Shown one piece after another: positions 42,549 through 52,300 of a stretch of 64,000 nucleotides of DNA. The notes under the pieces are model-generated. The model saw nothing but the letters and a program-made list of their open reading frames with translations. It was not told the DNA's origin and made no database searches. Position 1 is the stretch's first letter. Every line of letters starts with the position of its first letter. Made by a program: the position numbers and the translations under genes. The stretch is from Leisingera sp. ANG-Vp (GTDB lineage Bacteria > Pseudomonadota > Alphaproteobacteria > Rhodobacterales > Rhodobacteraceae). The stretch is taken from positions 1 to 64,000 of the forward strand of contig NZ_JWLD01000022.1 of NCBI RefSeq assembly GCF_000813725.1, in the 5' to 3' direction.

Positions 42549-43321
42549 CCCATCCCATGATCCAATTCGACAAGGTACTGAAAGCCTATGGCGCGCTGCA
42601 GGTTCTGAAGGATCTCGATTTCAGTGTGGACAAAGGCGAGGTGGTTTCGATCATCGGCCCCTCCGGTTCCGGCAAGACCACGGTGCTCAGGGTGCTGATG
42701 ACGCTGGAGGGGATCCAGGGCGGCACCATGTATGTGAACGGCGAGCCGCTGAACCGGATGCAGAAGAACGGCACGCTGGTGGATGCCAGCAAGGCGCATG
42801 TGCGCCGGATCCGTTCGAAGATCGGCATGGTGTTTCAGAACTTCAACCTGTTCCCGCATATGACGGCGCTGGAGAACTGCATCGAGGCACCGGTGCACAC
42901 GCTGGGCCAGGCGAAGGCCGAGGCGAACGAAGAGGCGATGCGGCTGCTGACCATGGTCGGGCTGGCCGACAAGGCGGGCCATTACCCCAGCCAGCTGTCG
43001 GGCGGCCAGCAGCAGCGGGTGGCGATTGCCCGTACCCTGGCGATGCACCCGGAAATCCTGCTGTTTGACGAGCCGACCTCGGCGCTGGACCCGGAAATGG
43101 TGGGCGAGGTGCTGGAAGTGATCCGCGATCTGGCCAAATCAGGGCGCTATACCATCCTGCTGGTCACCCACCAGATGGGCTTTGCCAAGGAAGTGTCCGA
43201 CCGGGTGTGCTTCTTTGACGGCGGCCGCATGGTCGAGCAAGGGGCGCCGGATCAGCTGTTCGACAACCCGCAGAACGCGCGGCTGCAGCAATTCCTGTCC
43301 AAGGTGCTGGAGGCGGGGTGA
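42545..43321 (+). CDS. ABC transporter ATP-binding protein (EhuA-like)
   Basis: TTG at 42545 overlaps the permease stop and has AGGAG 9 nt before it; ATG at 42557 is an alternative. The 258-residue product has Walker A GPSGSGKTTVLR, Q-loop FQNFNLFPHMTALEN, ABC signature LSGGQQQRVAIAR, Walker B ILLFDEPTSALDPE and switch His VTHQMGFA. RMQKNGTLVDASKAHVRRIR is an insertion shared with the ATPase at 61614 and with EhuA-type proteins. It drives import by the two adjacent permeases. Confidence 0.9.
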   Translation: MTHPMIQFDKVLKAYGALQVLKDLDFSVDKGEVVSIIGPSGSGKTTVLRVLMTLEGIQGGTMYVNGEPLNRMQKNGTLVDASKAHVRRIRSKIGMVFQNFNLFPHMTALENCIEAPVHTLGQAKAEANEEAMRLLTMVGLADKAGHYPSQLSGGQQQRVAIARTLAMHPEILLFDEPTSALDPEMVGEVLEVIRDLAKSGRYTILLVTHQMGFAKEVSDRVCFFDGGRMVEQGAPDQLFDNPQNARLQQFLSKVLEAG

Positions 43322-44718
43322 GCCGGGCTGTGGCATATCCTCTGCCGGAGGGTGTCCTGCCCGATGCGGTGGCGCTGCGTCGGGCGCTGGCGCAGGGGGC
43401 ACTCTCCGCGCGCGCAGCGCTGGAGAGCTGTTTCGCGGCCATCGACCGGGCAAACGGCATCCTGAACGCGGTGGTCTATCAGGACCGGGCCGGGGCGCGT
43501 GCGGTTGCTGATGCTTGTGATGCGGCGCCTGCGCCCATCGGGCCGCTGCATGGGGTGCCGGTGACGGTGAAGGAGTGCTTTGACTGGCATGGCCATCCTA
43601 CCACCTGGGGTGATCCGGCCCGGACGGATGACATTGCCGCCGAGGATTCGGCCGTGGTGGCGGCACTGAAACGGGCCGGAGGGGTGATCCTCGGGAAGAC
43701 CAATATCCCGCCGTACCTGTCCGACTGGGAAACCGCCAACCCGCTGTTCGGGGCCACCCGCAACCCGCATGATCCGAAGCGCAGCGCGGGCGGGTCGTCC
43801 GGCGGGTCGGCAGCGGCGGTGGCTTCGGGCATGTCTTACATCGACATCGGCAGCGACCAAGGCGGCTCGATCCGCCTGCCGGCCCATAACTGCGGCGTGC
43901 ATGGGCTGAAGCCGAGCTGGGGGTGGATTTCCCTTCGCGGCCACAGCCCCTTGGGCGAGCTGCGGGAGCCGGATATCGGCGCGGCAGGGCCGCTGGCGCG
44001 TTCAGCACGGGACGCGGCACTGGTCTATTCGGTTCTCAGCGGCGACGCTGGGGAGGCTGCAGTGGACATCGAAGAGCTGCGGATTGCGCTGCTGCCCGAT
44101 TTGCCTGGCTGCCCGGTTGATGACTGCTACCGCACCGCCATAGAAATGTTTGCCTGCCGGTTGCGCTGCGCCGGTGCCGAGGTTGCGGAAACCGCACCGG
44201 AGATAGATTTTACCCGCGCAACCGAGCTGATGAACCTGCTGGTGCGGGCGGAAACCGCGCGCAAGGCGGAACTGGCGGCAGAGTTCCGTGCCCGCCAGGG
44301 CGCTGACGCCCCCGCAGGCGCCTATGCGGCGCTGAATGAACGCGGCAATGCGCTGAGCCACCGCGATTGGCTGGTGCTGCATGAAGAAAGGCTGCAGCTG
44401 TGCCGCAAGCTTAAGGGCTTTTTCGCAGACTCCGACCTGCTGCTCTGCCCGGCGGCAGCCGGGGCAGCGGCACCTCTGCGCCCAGATTGCGATGTCACCG
44501 CCCGCACAGTGGTGGTGAACGGGCGCGAAGAACCCATACTCAAGCAGCATATGCTGCACATGCTGGGCAGCCTGTGCTATCTGCCCGCGCATGTGATGCC
44601 AATCGGGGGGCTGCCTTCCGGCCTGCCGCTTGGTATTCAGCTGATTGGCGCTTTGGGGCAGGACCATAAGGTCCTGGCGGCGGCCGAGGCCTTTGGCCGC
44701 CTGGAATGTGACGAATAG
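43318..44718 (+). CDS. Amidase signature family hydrolase
   Basis: GTG at 43318 overlaps the ATPase stop. The 466-residue product has the Ser-cisSer-Lys machinery: GVPVTVKECFD (Lys), RSAGGSSGGSAAAVASGMSY (cis-Ser) and GSDQGGSIRLPAHNCGVHGL (nucleophile Ser). It hydrolyses an amide in the cytoplasm; the family spans acetamidase, indole-acetamide and aryl-acyl amidases, so the substrate is open. Co-translation with the transporter points to the imported compound or its cyclodeaminase/M24 product as the amide. Confidence 0.88.
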   Translation: MSRAVAYPLPEGVLPDAVALRRALAQGALSARAALESCFAAIDRANGILNAVVYQDRAGARAVADACDAAPAPIGPLHGVPVTVKECFDWHGHPTTWGDPARTDDIAAEDSAVVAALKRAGGVILGKTNIPPYLSDWETANPLFGATRNPHDPKRSAGGSSGGSAAAVASGMSYIDIGSDQGGSIRLPAHNCGVHGLKPSWGWISLRGHSPLGELREPDIGAAGPLARSARDAALVYSVLSGDAGEAAVDIEELRIALLPDLPGCPVDDCYRTAIEMFACRLRCAGAEVAETAPEIDFTRATELMNLLVRAETARKAELAAEFRARQGADAPAGAYAALNERGNALSHRDWLVLHEERLQLCRKLKGFFADSDLLLCPAAAGAAAPLRPDCDVTARTVVVNGREEPILKQHMLHMLGSLCYLPAHVMPIGGLPSGLPLGIQLIGALGQDHKVLAAAEAFGRLECDE

Positions 44719-44730
44719 GTACGGTGGATC

Positions 44731-45432
44731 ATGAAGAACATCCTCAACTACGGTGATGGCCCCAAGGCGATCTATGAAGTGCTGAAGCAGCAGATCATTG
44801 CAGGCGAATTGAAGGCCGGGGAAGAGCTGAAGATCATGCCGCTGGCCAAGGAGATGGACATCTCCATCGTGCCGCTGCGCGAGGCGATCCGGATGCTGGC
44901 GGCGGAAAGCCTGGTGGAGCTGCGCCCGCGCCGCAGCCCGATCATTGCCAAGATGAACGAGCGCGAGCTGATCGAGATGAACCAGATCCGCGGCGCGCTG
45001 GAGCCGATTGTGCTGGCCGATGCGGTGCCGCGTCACACCGAGGCGACCATCGCCGCCTGCCAGGCGCTGATCGAGCAGGATGAGCGCTCCACCGACCTGT
45101 GGGAAAAGGTGGAGCTGAACCGCCAGTTCCACCTGGCGCTGCTCGAGCCCTCGATCATGAAGCGCTCGCTGGCGATTATTGGCGACCAGTATGACGGCAT
45201 CGCCCGCATCACCCAGTTCCGGGTGGTCGATCACGGCGGCATGGTCGGCAAGCATAACTTCGAGCATGAGGCGATCCTGGATGCGGTCCGGGTGGCCAAT
45301 GTGGAAAAGGCGGTGGTGCTGATGACCCGCCATATCGATCACGCAACAGTGCGTGCCAAGCACGAGCTGAGCCAAGCGGTGGAGGCGGGCCCGGCTGCGG
45401 GCGGCTCCGCTGCGCAAGCGACCAAGGGCTGA
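44731..45432 (+). CDS. GntR-family regulator (FCD type)
   Basis: The 233-residue product has the winged HTH (AGEELKIMPLAKEMDISIVP, LREAIRMLAAESLVELRPRR) and an FCD domain with likely metal-binding residues (NRQFHLALLEPS, HNFEHEAILDAV, TRHIDHATVR). It lies 12 bp after the amidase gene within the right-going operon. The ATAATATATTAT palindromes before the cyclodeaminase, M24 and aldehyde dehydrogenase genes are its probable targets, giving one regulon of three transcripts. Confidence 0.85.
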   Translation: MKNILNYGDGPKAIYEVLKQQIIAGELKAGEELKIMPLAKEMDISIVPLREAIRMLAAESLVELRPRRSPIIAKMNERELIEMNQIRGALEPIVLADAVPRHTEATIAACQALIEQDERSTDLWEKVELNRQFHLALLEPSIMKRSLAIIGDQYDGIARITQFRVVDHGGMVGKHNFEHEAILDAVRVANVEKAVVLMTRHIDHATVRAKHELSQAVEAGPAAGGSAAQATKG

Positions 45433-45459
45433 TCCAGCCCTCAACAGGGAAGACAACAG

Positions 45460-47103
45460 ATGAAGACCTGCGACTATGTCGTGGTGGGAGCCGGCAGTGC
45501 CGGCGCCATCATTGCTGCACGCCTTGCGGAAGACCCCTCGGTCTCTGTCCTGCTGCTGGAGGCGGGGCCGAGGGACAGCAGCCCCTTGTTCCATGTCCCG
45601 GCGGCGATGCGCTATGCCTACAACGCGCCGAAGTACAATTGGAACTACGAGACCGAGCCGGAGCCGTTCCTGAACAACCGGGTGCTGGTGCAGCCGCGCG
45701 GCAAGGTTCTGGGCGGCTCAAGTTCGATCAACGGCCAGCTGTACCTGCGCGGCCACCCGATGGATTACGAGGGCTGGGCAGAGGCGGGCGCACGCGGCTG
45801 GTCTTATGCCGACGTGCTGCCCTATTTCAAACGGCTGGAAACCCGGGTGGATGGCGCCAGCGACTACCGCGGGGGCGAGGGCAGGGTTCGCGCTTCGACG
45901 ATGGGTGCGGACAATCCGCTGACCCAGGCCTTCCTGCAGGCGGGCAGCGAGGCGGGATATCTGCGCACCGATGATGTGAACGGCGGCCAGCAGGATGGCT
46001 TTGGCCTGCTGCCCAAGAACGTGGCCGATGGCCGCCGCTCCTCCACCGCGCACTGCTACCTGCGCAATCCGTCTGCCAACCTGACCATCGAGACCGGCTG
46101 CCATGTGCGCAGCATCGTGATGGAAGGGCGCAAGGCCACCGGCCTGCGGATGGTGCAGAACGGTCAGGAGGTGGCGGTCAAGGCCAACCGCGAAGTGATC
46201 CTGTCGGCGGGCGCCTTCAACAGCCCGATGATCCTGATGCACTCCGGCATCGGCCCCGCGGCGCAGCTGCGCGGGCAGGGGATTGAGGTGCTGCACGACC
46301 TTCCGGGCGTGGGCGAGAACCTGATGGACCACCCGCTGACCTCGCTGCAGGTGGCCTGCACCCAGCCGGTAACCCTCTACAAGCATCTGAACCTGTTCTC
46401 GCAGGCGAAGGGCGTGCTGGACTGGCTTCTGACCCGTAAGGGGCTGCTGGCCAATAACCACTTCGATGCGGTGGGTTTTGTGCGTACCAAGGCGGGGGTG
46501 CGCTTCCCCAACCTGCAGATCGCCTTGTTCCAGATCGCGGTGGCCGAGGGTTCGGCGGATTTTGTCAAGGAACACGCATTTCAGCTGCAATTTGCCAACC
46601 AGCGCCCGCAAAGCCGCGGCTATGTTCGGCTGGCGTCAAACGATCCCTTCGCCGCGCCGCGCATCCGTTACAACATGCTGGAGCACCCAGAAGATGTGGA
46701 GGAACTTAAGGCCGGCTTCCGCCTCAGCCGCGAGCTGGTGCAGCAGCCCTCGCTGGCGGCCTTTACCGGCAAGGAGATTTTCCCCGGCTCAAAAGTCGAA
46801 AGCGATGCGGATCTGGAAGCCTGGCTGCGCGAGACCTGCCATTCCTCCTATCATCCCTGCGGCACCTGCAAGATGGGCAGCGATCCGATGGCGGTGGTCG
46901 ATCCCGAATGCCGGGTGCATGGGATCGAAGGGCTGCGGGTTGCAGATGCCTCGGTGATGCCCATCATCCCCTCGGCCAACCTCAACTGCCCGTCGATGAT
47001 GATCGGCGAGAAGGCCGCGGACATGATTGCCGGCAAGGACCCGCAGCCGCCGTCGAACCTGCCCTATTACAGCGATCCGAACTGGGAAACCTCCCAGCGC
47101 TAA
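45460..47103 (+). CDS. GMC-family FAD oxidoreductase (choline-dehydrogenase-like)
   Basis: The 547-residue product starts with the FAD dinucleotide fold (YVVVGAGSAGAIIAARLAED), then PRGKVLGGSSSINGQLYLRG and ILSAGAFNSPMILMHSGIGP, the GMC signatures. HPCGTCKMG and NLNCPSMMIGEKAADMI near the end carry the active-site His and the C-terminal motif. It oxidises an alcohol to an aldehyde in the cytoplasm or at the membrane. With the aldehyde dehydrogenase converging at 47285 this gives an alcohol-to-acid pair. BetA-like choline oxidation is possible but the context points to an amino-alcohol intermediate. Confidence 0.88.
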   Translation: MKTCDYVVVGAGSAGAIIAARLAEDPSVSVLLLEAGPRDSSPLFHVPAAMRYAYNAPKYNWNYETEPEPFLNNRVLVQPRGKVLGGSSSINGQLYLRGHPMDYEGWAEAGARGWSYADVLPYFKRLETRVDGASDYRGGEGRVRASTMGADNPLTQAFLQAGSEAGYLRTDDVNGGQQDGFGLLPKNVADGRRSSTAHCYLRNPSANLTIETGCHVRSIVMEGRKATGLRMVQNGQEVAVKANREVILSAGAFNSPMILMHSGIGPAAQLRGQGIEVLHDLPGVGENLMDHPLTSLQVACTQPVTLYKHLNLFSQAKGVLDWLLTRKGLLANNHFDAVGFVRTKAGVRFPNLQIALFQIAVAEGSADFVKEHAFQLQFANQRPQSRGYVRLASNDPFAAPRIRYNMLEHPEDVEELKAGFRLSRELVQQPSLAAFTGKEIFPGSKVESDADLEAWLRETCHSSYHPCGTCKMGSDPMAVVDPECRVHGIEGLRVADASVMPIIPSANLNCPSMMIGEKAADMIAGKDPQPPSNLPYYSDPNWETSQR

Positions 47104-47239
47104 GGCGGTTGTAAGGCTTTCTGAGACGTCTTTGACCATCCGCCCGGCGGCAACGCCGGGCAGCGCCCGACCCGCCCCATGGGCGGGCGCTGCCCTAGTC
47201 CCATGACTGCAGGTGTCCGGCCTGTTTGCGCACAAAAAG

Positions 47240-47261
47240 AGGGCGCCCGGTTGGGCGCCCT
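47240..47261. terminator. Bidirectional terminator between GMC and aldehyde dehydrogenase genes
   Basis: AGGGCGCCC-GGTT-GGGCGCCCT forms a 9-bp perfect stem. AAAAAG on the left gives a T tract for the minus strand and TTT follows on the right for the plus strand, fitting the convergent genes. Confidence 0.8.
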
Positions 47262-47284
47262 TTCCAGTCGGGGGAGTTTCCGGC

Positions 47285-48712
47285 CTATTGCGCAGCCGCC
47301 GTCAGCCGCGGGAAGAGATACTCCTTCACTGCGGCTTCTCCTCCAACGCAGCCCAGCCCGCTCTGCTTAATGCCGCCAAAGGGCACGTCGATATATGCGG
47401 TCGTCAGCTGGTTCACCGCGACGCTGCCGACCTGCAGCCGGGCACCAACGGATTCGGCTTCAGCCTGATCGGGTCCATAGACATAGCCGGACAGCGCCAG
47501 CTCGCAGTTGTTGGCCTCGGCAATCACCGCTTCAAGGTCGTCATAGGGGGTGATGCAGGCAATCGGGCCAAAGATCTCCTCGCGCAGGCCCAGGGCGTCC
47601 CAGGGCACATCGGCAAAGACCTTGGGCGAGACCCAATTGCCGCCTTCCTGCGGTGCGGGGTCATTCACGATGGCGGTTGCGCCCTTGGCCATGGCATCTT
47701 CGGCAATCCGCTGCATTGAGGCGACGCGCTCGGTGGTGGCCAGCGGCCCCATGGTGGTCGCGTCTTCCAGCCCGTGGCCCAGAACCAGATTGCGCACATA
47801 GGCACCGGCGGCCTCGGCAAAGGCATCATGCTGGGCGCGGTTCACGAAGATCCGGTTCGGTGCGGTGCAGACCTGGCCTGCGTTCCAGAACCGCTTGGAA
47901 ATTAGCGCTTTGGCGGCGGCTTCCACATCTGAACCCGGCAGCACAATGGCGGGTGCATTGCCGCCCAGTTCCAGTGTGCAGCGCATGATCTCGGCACCGC
48001 ATTGCGCCGCCAGTTGGCGGCCCACCCGCACCGAGCCGGTATAGGACAGATGCCGGGTGGCGGGGTGCTTGATCAGCGCCTCCGACAGCACCGCCGAAGA
48101 CCCCATCAAGAGGTTCACTGCGCCCTCCGGCAGGCCCGCCTCATGCATCAGACCGATCAGCCGGGCCACCGAGGCCGGGGTGGAGTTGTTGGCGATCACC
48201 ACCGCGGTGCAGCCCGCCGCCAATGCTGGCGCCAGGTGCACGGCTGCGGTCTCAACCGGGAAGTTCCAGGTGGTGATGATGATCACCGGCCCGGCCGGGA
48301 TCATGTCGATGGTGCGGTTGGTGCCCTTGTCGGGGCGCTCATAGCGGAACGCCATGGTTTCCGCGAGTGAGGCGAAATGCTCGAACATCTCGACCACTCC
48401 ATCCATCTCCATCCGTGCTTCGGCCAGCGGCTTACCCTGCTCTGCGGTGATCAGGCGCGACAGCTCTTCATGCGCCTCCTGTACCCGCTGAGCTATGGCG
48501 CCCAGCATCCGTGCCCGCTGCTTTGGCGGCAAGGCAGACCAGGCGGGGAAGGCCTTGGCCGCTGCGTCGGCTGCCAATCGGGCGTCGTCTGCAGTCGCGC
48601 AGACCACAGTCCCAATAGGTGCACCTGTTGAAGGGGATAGATTGTTGCGAATTTCACGATCAGCTGACGGCTGCCAAGTTCCGTTGATCAAAGGTGCGCA
48701 GTTTTGGGCCAT
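47285..48712 (-). CDS. NAD(P)-dependent aldehyde dehydrogenase (succinate-semialdehyde type)
   Basis: The 475-residue product has the ALDH catalytic Glu in TLELGGNAPAIVLPG and Cys in FWNAGQVCTAPNRIFV, plus the Asn of ITTWNFPVE and the end PFGGIKQSGLGCVGGEAAVKEYL. It resembles GabD/DoeC-type semialdehyde dehydrogenases. It converges on the GMC gene but its promoter has the same ATAATATATTAT palindrome as the cluster, so it is likely co-regulated and oxidises the aldehyde made by the aminotransferase or GMC enzyme. Confidence 0.88.
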   Translation of the reverse strand: MAQNCAPLINGTWQPSADREIRNNLSPSTGAPIGTVVCATADDARLAADAAAKAFPAWSALPPKQRARMLGAIAQRVQEAHEELSRLITAEQGKPLAEARMEMDGVVEMFEHFASLAETMAFRYERPDKGTNRTIDMIPAGPVIIITTWNFPVETAAVHLAPALAAGCTAVVIANNSTPASVARLIGLMHEAGLPEGAVNLLMGSSAVLSEALIKHPATRHLSYTGSVRVGRQLAAQCGAEIMRCTLELGGNAPAIVLPGSDVEAAAKALISKRFWNAGQVCTAPNRIFVNRAQHDAFAEAAGAYVRNLVLGHGLEDATTMGPLATTERVASMQRIAEDAMAKGATAIVNDPAPQEGGNWVSPKVFADVPWDALGLREEIFGPIACITPYDDLEAVIAEANNCELALSGYVYGPDQAEAESVGARLQVGSVAVNQLTTAYIDVPFGGIKQSGLGCVGGEAAVKEYLFPRLTAAAQ

Positions 48713-48747
48713 CGAGGTTTCCTGAAGTCGTTCCGAGTTGCGGAAGA

Positions 48748-48759
48748 ATAATATATTAT
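48748..48759. promoter_or_regulatory. GntR-type operator box, copy 3
   Basis: ATAATATATTAT, identical to the palindromic core at 36970 and 37266, 35 bp upstream of the aldehyde dehydrogenase start. Confidence 0.7.
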
Positions 48760-48820
48760 ATGGAGTGATGGAAGGGGAAATCAGCCAGTATGTGCGTGAA
48801 TCCTGATCGGATCATTGAAA

Positions 48821-48832
48821 ATGATATATTAT
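48821..48832. promoter_or_regulatory. GntR-type operator box, copy 4 (one mismatch)
   Basis: ATGATATATTAT differs from the core by one base and lies 73 bp from copy 3, suggesting cooperative or looping repression. Confidence 0.5.
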
Positions 48833-49251
48833 AAAGGCATGGATGATTGGTTGTAAGGGCTGGCCGTATGGCTCACTCGGATCTTGAACTTGCAATCCGC
48901 AGTAATCAGCACGAACCCAGCAGCCCGGAAATCAAAGAAGAGCCTAGGTATCTGCTCCTTCTTGACTCTTCATCCTTGCTTGCCAGCGCCGCTTCAGCCC
49001 GGAGGGAAACGGTTCTTCTGCCCCGCGCGCGTATGGCATGTGTTTTTGGTTTCGGCGCCAGGATGGGGTGATGCCGCAGTTCCTGGTTTGAGACGCGACG
49101 GCTTTGTCATCGTTCCTTTGAAAAGCGGCTCGGAGCCAACCCGCTGTTCTAAGAGAATTGGGCTGCATCTGCGGGACAAGAACCTGGTCAGAAGTGAAAG
49201 CGGAGTTTGGAGCCTTCTTCCAATGGGCATTCAAAAAAATCGCAAAAAGAA

Positions 49252-49277
49252 GGGGGCATTCCGGCAGGATGCCCCCC
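49252..49277 (-). terminator. Rho-independent terminator of the VCBS gene
   Basis: On the minus strand GGGGGCAT and ATGCCCCC arms form an 8-bp stem followed by TTCTTTTTGCGATTTTTTTG, about 26 bp after the gene's stop. Confidence 0.75.
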
Positions 49278-49302
49278 CAAACAAGTGTGCTCATTGCGGA
49301 GT

Positions 49303-52300
49303 TCAGGCGATACTCACATCATCGAGGCCAAGGATCGTAACCGTGACTACTTGGCTGTCGATGCCTCCATTTCCGTCGTCCACTGTATATGTGAACGTGT
49401 CCGTGGCGCTTTCACCCGCATTCAAGTGCTCAAAGGCGCCATTGGCGGAAAAGGTAAAGGTGCCGTCGCCATTGTTGACGACAGACCCCGAAGTGGCGCT
49501 GTCATCCAGGCCGAAGGTGAAAGTATCGCTGTCTGGGTCCGTGAAATCCGCCGAAACGGTGATGTCCGGGCTGGGGCCGTTGACCGTTGCCTCGAAGGTC
49601 ATGGCATCGACGCCCAGATCATCTGTCGTGTTGATTTCGTAATCGAACGGCCCCATGTCGACCGACACATCCACGCTGCGGCCGTCTCCCAGATCGATAC
49701 CTGTGAGGGTCAGCGAAATGCTATCGACATCCTGGTTCGTATCACCGAATGCGAGCCAGACAGGGTTGGCAAGCGAGGTGGAGCCGCCGCTGGTGTCGGT
49801 GATGTCATATTCCGTGCTGGATACCGGCTGGCCGACCCCGTCGACAAAGACCTGCGACCCCAAGCTCCACCCTGAATTATTCGGGTTAGGATGCACGATC
49901 AGGCCATTCCCGGATGATAGGTGCTGCGCAGCGATCTGATCGAATGTGTTGTTCGCGCCGCCGTCGCGCGGAAGCGTGATGGCCGTACCCGTATCAAAGT
50001 CGAACACATACCAGCGGCCGATATTGCCCATCGTCGTGCTGCCAATGTTGTCGGACAGGACGGTCTGGGGATCTTCCTGAACAGAAGCTGACACGGCTTC
50101 GGCATCCGGCGCGTCATTGGCGCCGGTAACAGTTACAGTTACGGTTTTTGTGTCGCTGCCGCCATTGCCGTCGTCAACTGTCACGTCAAAGCTTTCGGTT
50201 GCCGTTTCGCCCGGCGCAAGGTGATCAAACGCGCCATTGGCGCTGTAAGCGAAGCTGCCGTCCCCGTTGTTGACCACTTGCCCCGCAAGCCCGGCGGTAT
50301 TTGCACTGTAGGTCAGGGTGTCGTTTGTATCCGCATCGGAGGCGTCAAACTGGAAGGTTGCGCTGCCGCTGTCCTCTGAGACCTGAGCGGCCTCGACTGG
50401 GGCATCGCTTTCAACGAGGCTGGTGCCAAAGTTGTTGACCGTGCGGCCGTTGGGGGACTGATCTTCGTAGCTGCCGTTCAAGGGCAGATACAATTCCAGG
50501 CCTGCCTCGCTGCCATCCAGGGGCTGATCATAGCTGGAGGCAATTTCCGAGGCATCCCGGGTAACGGACCAGATGCGGACATCAGCGATATCACCGTCAA
50601 AATAGTTGCCGCTAAAGCTGGAAGAAAAACGGCCGATGGCGATTTCCTGGCTGCCGGTCAGCGGGGAGGCTGAGCCGACGTCGAGCGATCCCGCAAACAC
50701 GCCATCGACATAGAGCGACAGAGTGTTTGTCGTGCTGTCAAAGGTGCCTGCCATGTGGTGCCAGCCGCCGTCAGCAACATCCACCGCTTCGACCTGACGG
50801 CCTGCTCCGTTGTCAAGGCGGACATGCGCCTGGCCGTTATGGACCACCAGCGAGTAGGTCTGACCGCCTCCGACCGGAGCAGAAATCACACGGTTATAGG
50901 CCGCGTCATCATCCGTTGTGCGTACCCAGGCTTCGATCGTCCAGTCGTCAGCGCGCAAGCCAGGATCAGAGGCGATGCTGAGATAGGTGTCCGACCCGTT
51001 GAAGGCGGCAGCCTGACCGGTGATCACCGGGTCGCCGAGGTCAGGTTCGTCGTTCTGGCCAGTTACGGTGACGGTCACGGTTTCGGTACCGGTTCCGCCA
51101 TTGCCGTCATCAACCGTGTAGGTGAAAGTGTCGGTTGCGGTCTCTCCGGCTGCCAGATGCTCGAATGCACCGTCTGCGTCATAGCCGAAGGTGCCGTCGC
51201 CGTTGTTGGTGACAGTCCCTTGCGTGCCTGCTGTATCGATGCTGAACGTGTGGGTGTCGGACGCGTCGGCGTCAGAGAAATCCGCACTGATGGTCACGGC
51301 CGGGCCGTCTTCGTTTGCATCGCCGCTGACTGCCAGCGCCACCGGAGCATCGTTCTGGCCGGAGACTGTGACCGTCACGGTTTCAGTATCAAAACCGCCA
51401 TTGCCGTCATCTACAGTGAAGGCGAAGGTGTCGGTTGCGGTCTCCCCGGCTGCCAGATGCTCAAAAGCACCGGCAGGGTCATAGCTGAATGTGCCGTCGC
51501 CATTGTTTGTGACAGTCCCCTGGGTGCCGGTTGTATCGACGCTGAACGTGTGAGTGTCAGACGCGTCGGCGTCAAAGAACACCGCGTCAACCGTGACCGC
51601 CGGGCCATCTTCATCCGCCGTGGCAGATACCGCGGATGCAACCGGACCGTCATTTTCGCCTTGAATAGTGATCTCATAGCTGACTTCGGTTGTGCCGCCT
51701 TCACCATCAGACAGAACCAGGGTCACGGTCTCGGTGGTTGTCTCACCGGCGGCGAGATAGTCATAGCTGCTGCCGGGGTCAAACGAGATCTGGAGGCCGC
51801 TGCTGGACCCGGTCACGGCATCTTCGGAGGCGCCTCCCTGCACAACGGCAAGGCTGCCGCCGCCGGTCACGGTGGCGGAGTCGAGCGAAACGGGGTCGCC
51901 GTCCAGATCATAGACATCCACATTGAACGCAAATGAATCATTCTCGGCTGTCTCGAGGTATTCTCTCCGCAGAACCGCCAGAGGTCCGTTGTTGCTGTTC
52001 AGGTCCAGCGTGAAGTCATCGAACACCAGCACTTCGAAGCGGTGCAGGAAATCACAGCCGTCATCGCCTGAGACAAACATCCAGCGGCCGCCAGGGAATG
52101 TTACGATTTTGTAGTCCAGCACCGAACCGGAAAAGACTGCAGTATCCCGGCCTCTGCCGCCGAACATGACGTCGTTGCCGCCGCCGCCGGTCACTGTGTC
52201 ATCGCCGGAGCCGGACATAATCCAGTCTCCGAACCCTGAACCGGTGATGTCGTCATCGCCCCGGTGTGTTCTGACAAAAGCACCATGACTGCTGCCGGAT

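Larger units (their letters stand above)
48713..49302. other. Intergenic control region upstream of the aldehyde dehydrogenase gene
   Basis: No gene is supported. It holds two operator-like palindromes (48748, 48821) and, to the right, the terminator of the VCBS gene (49252-49277). Confidence 0.55.

Noticed and set aside
49207-51936. Long plus-strand open frames opposite the VCBS gene
   Set aside because: They mirror the repetitive, GC-biased codons of the minus-strand gene and show no family pattern or ribosome-binding site.
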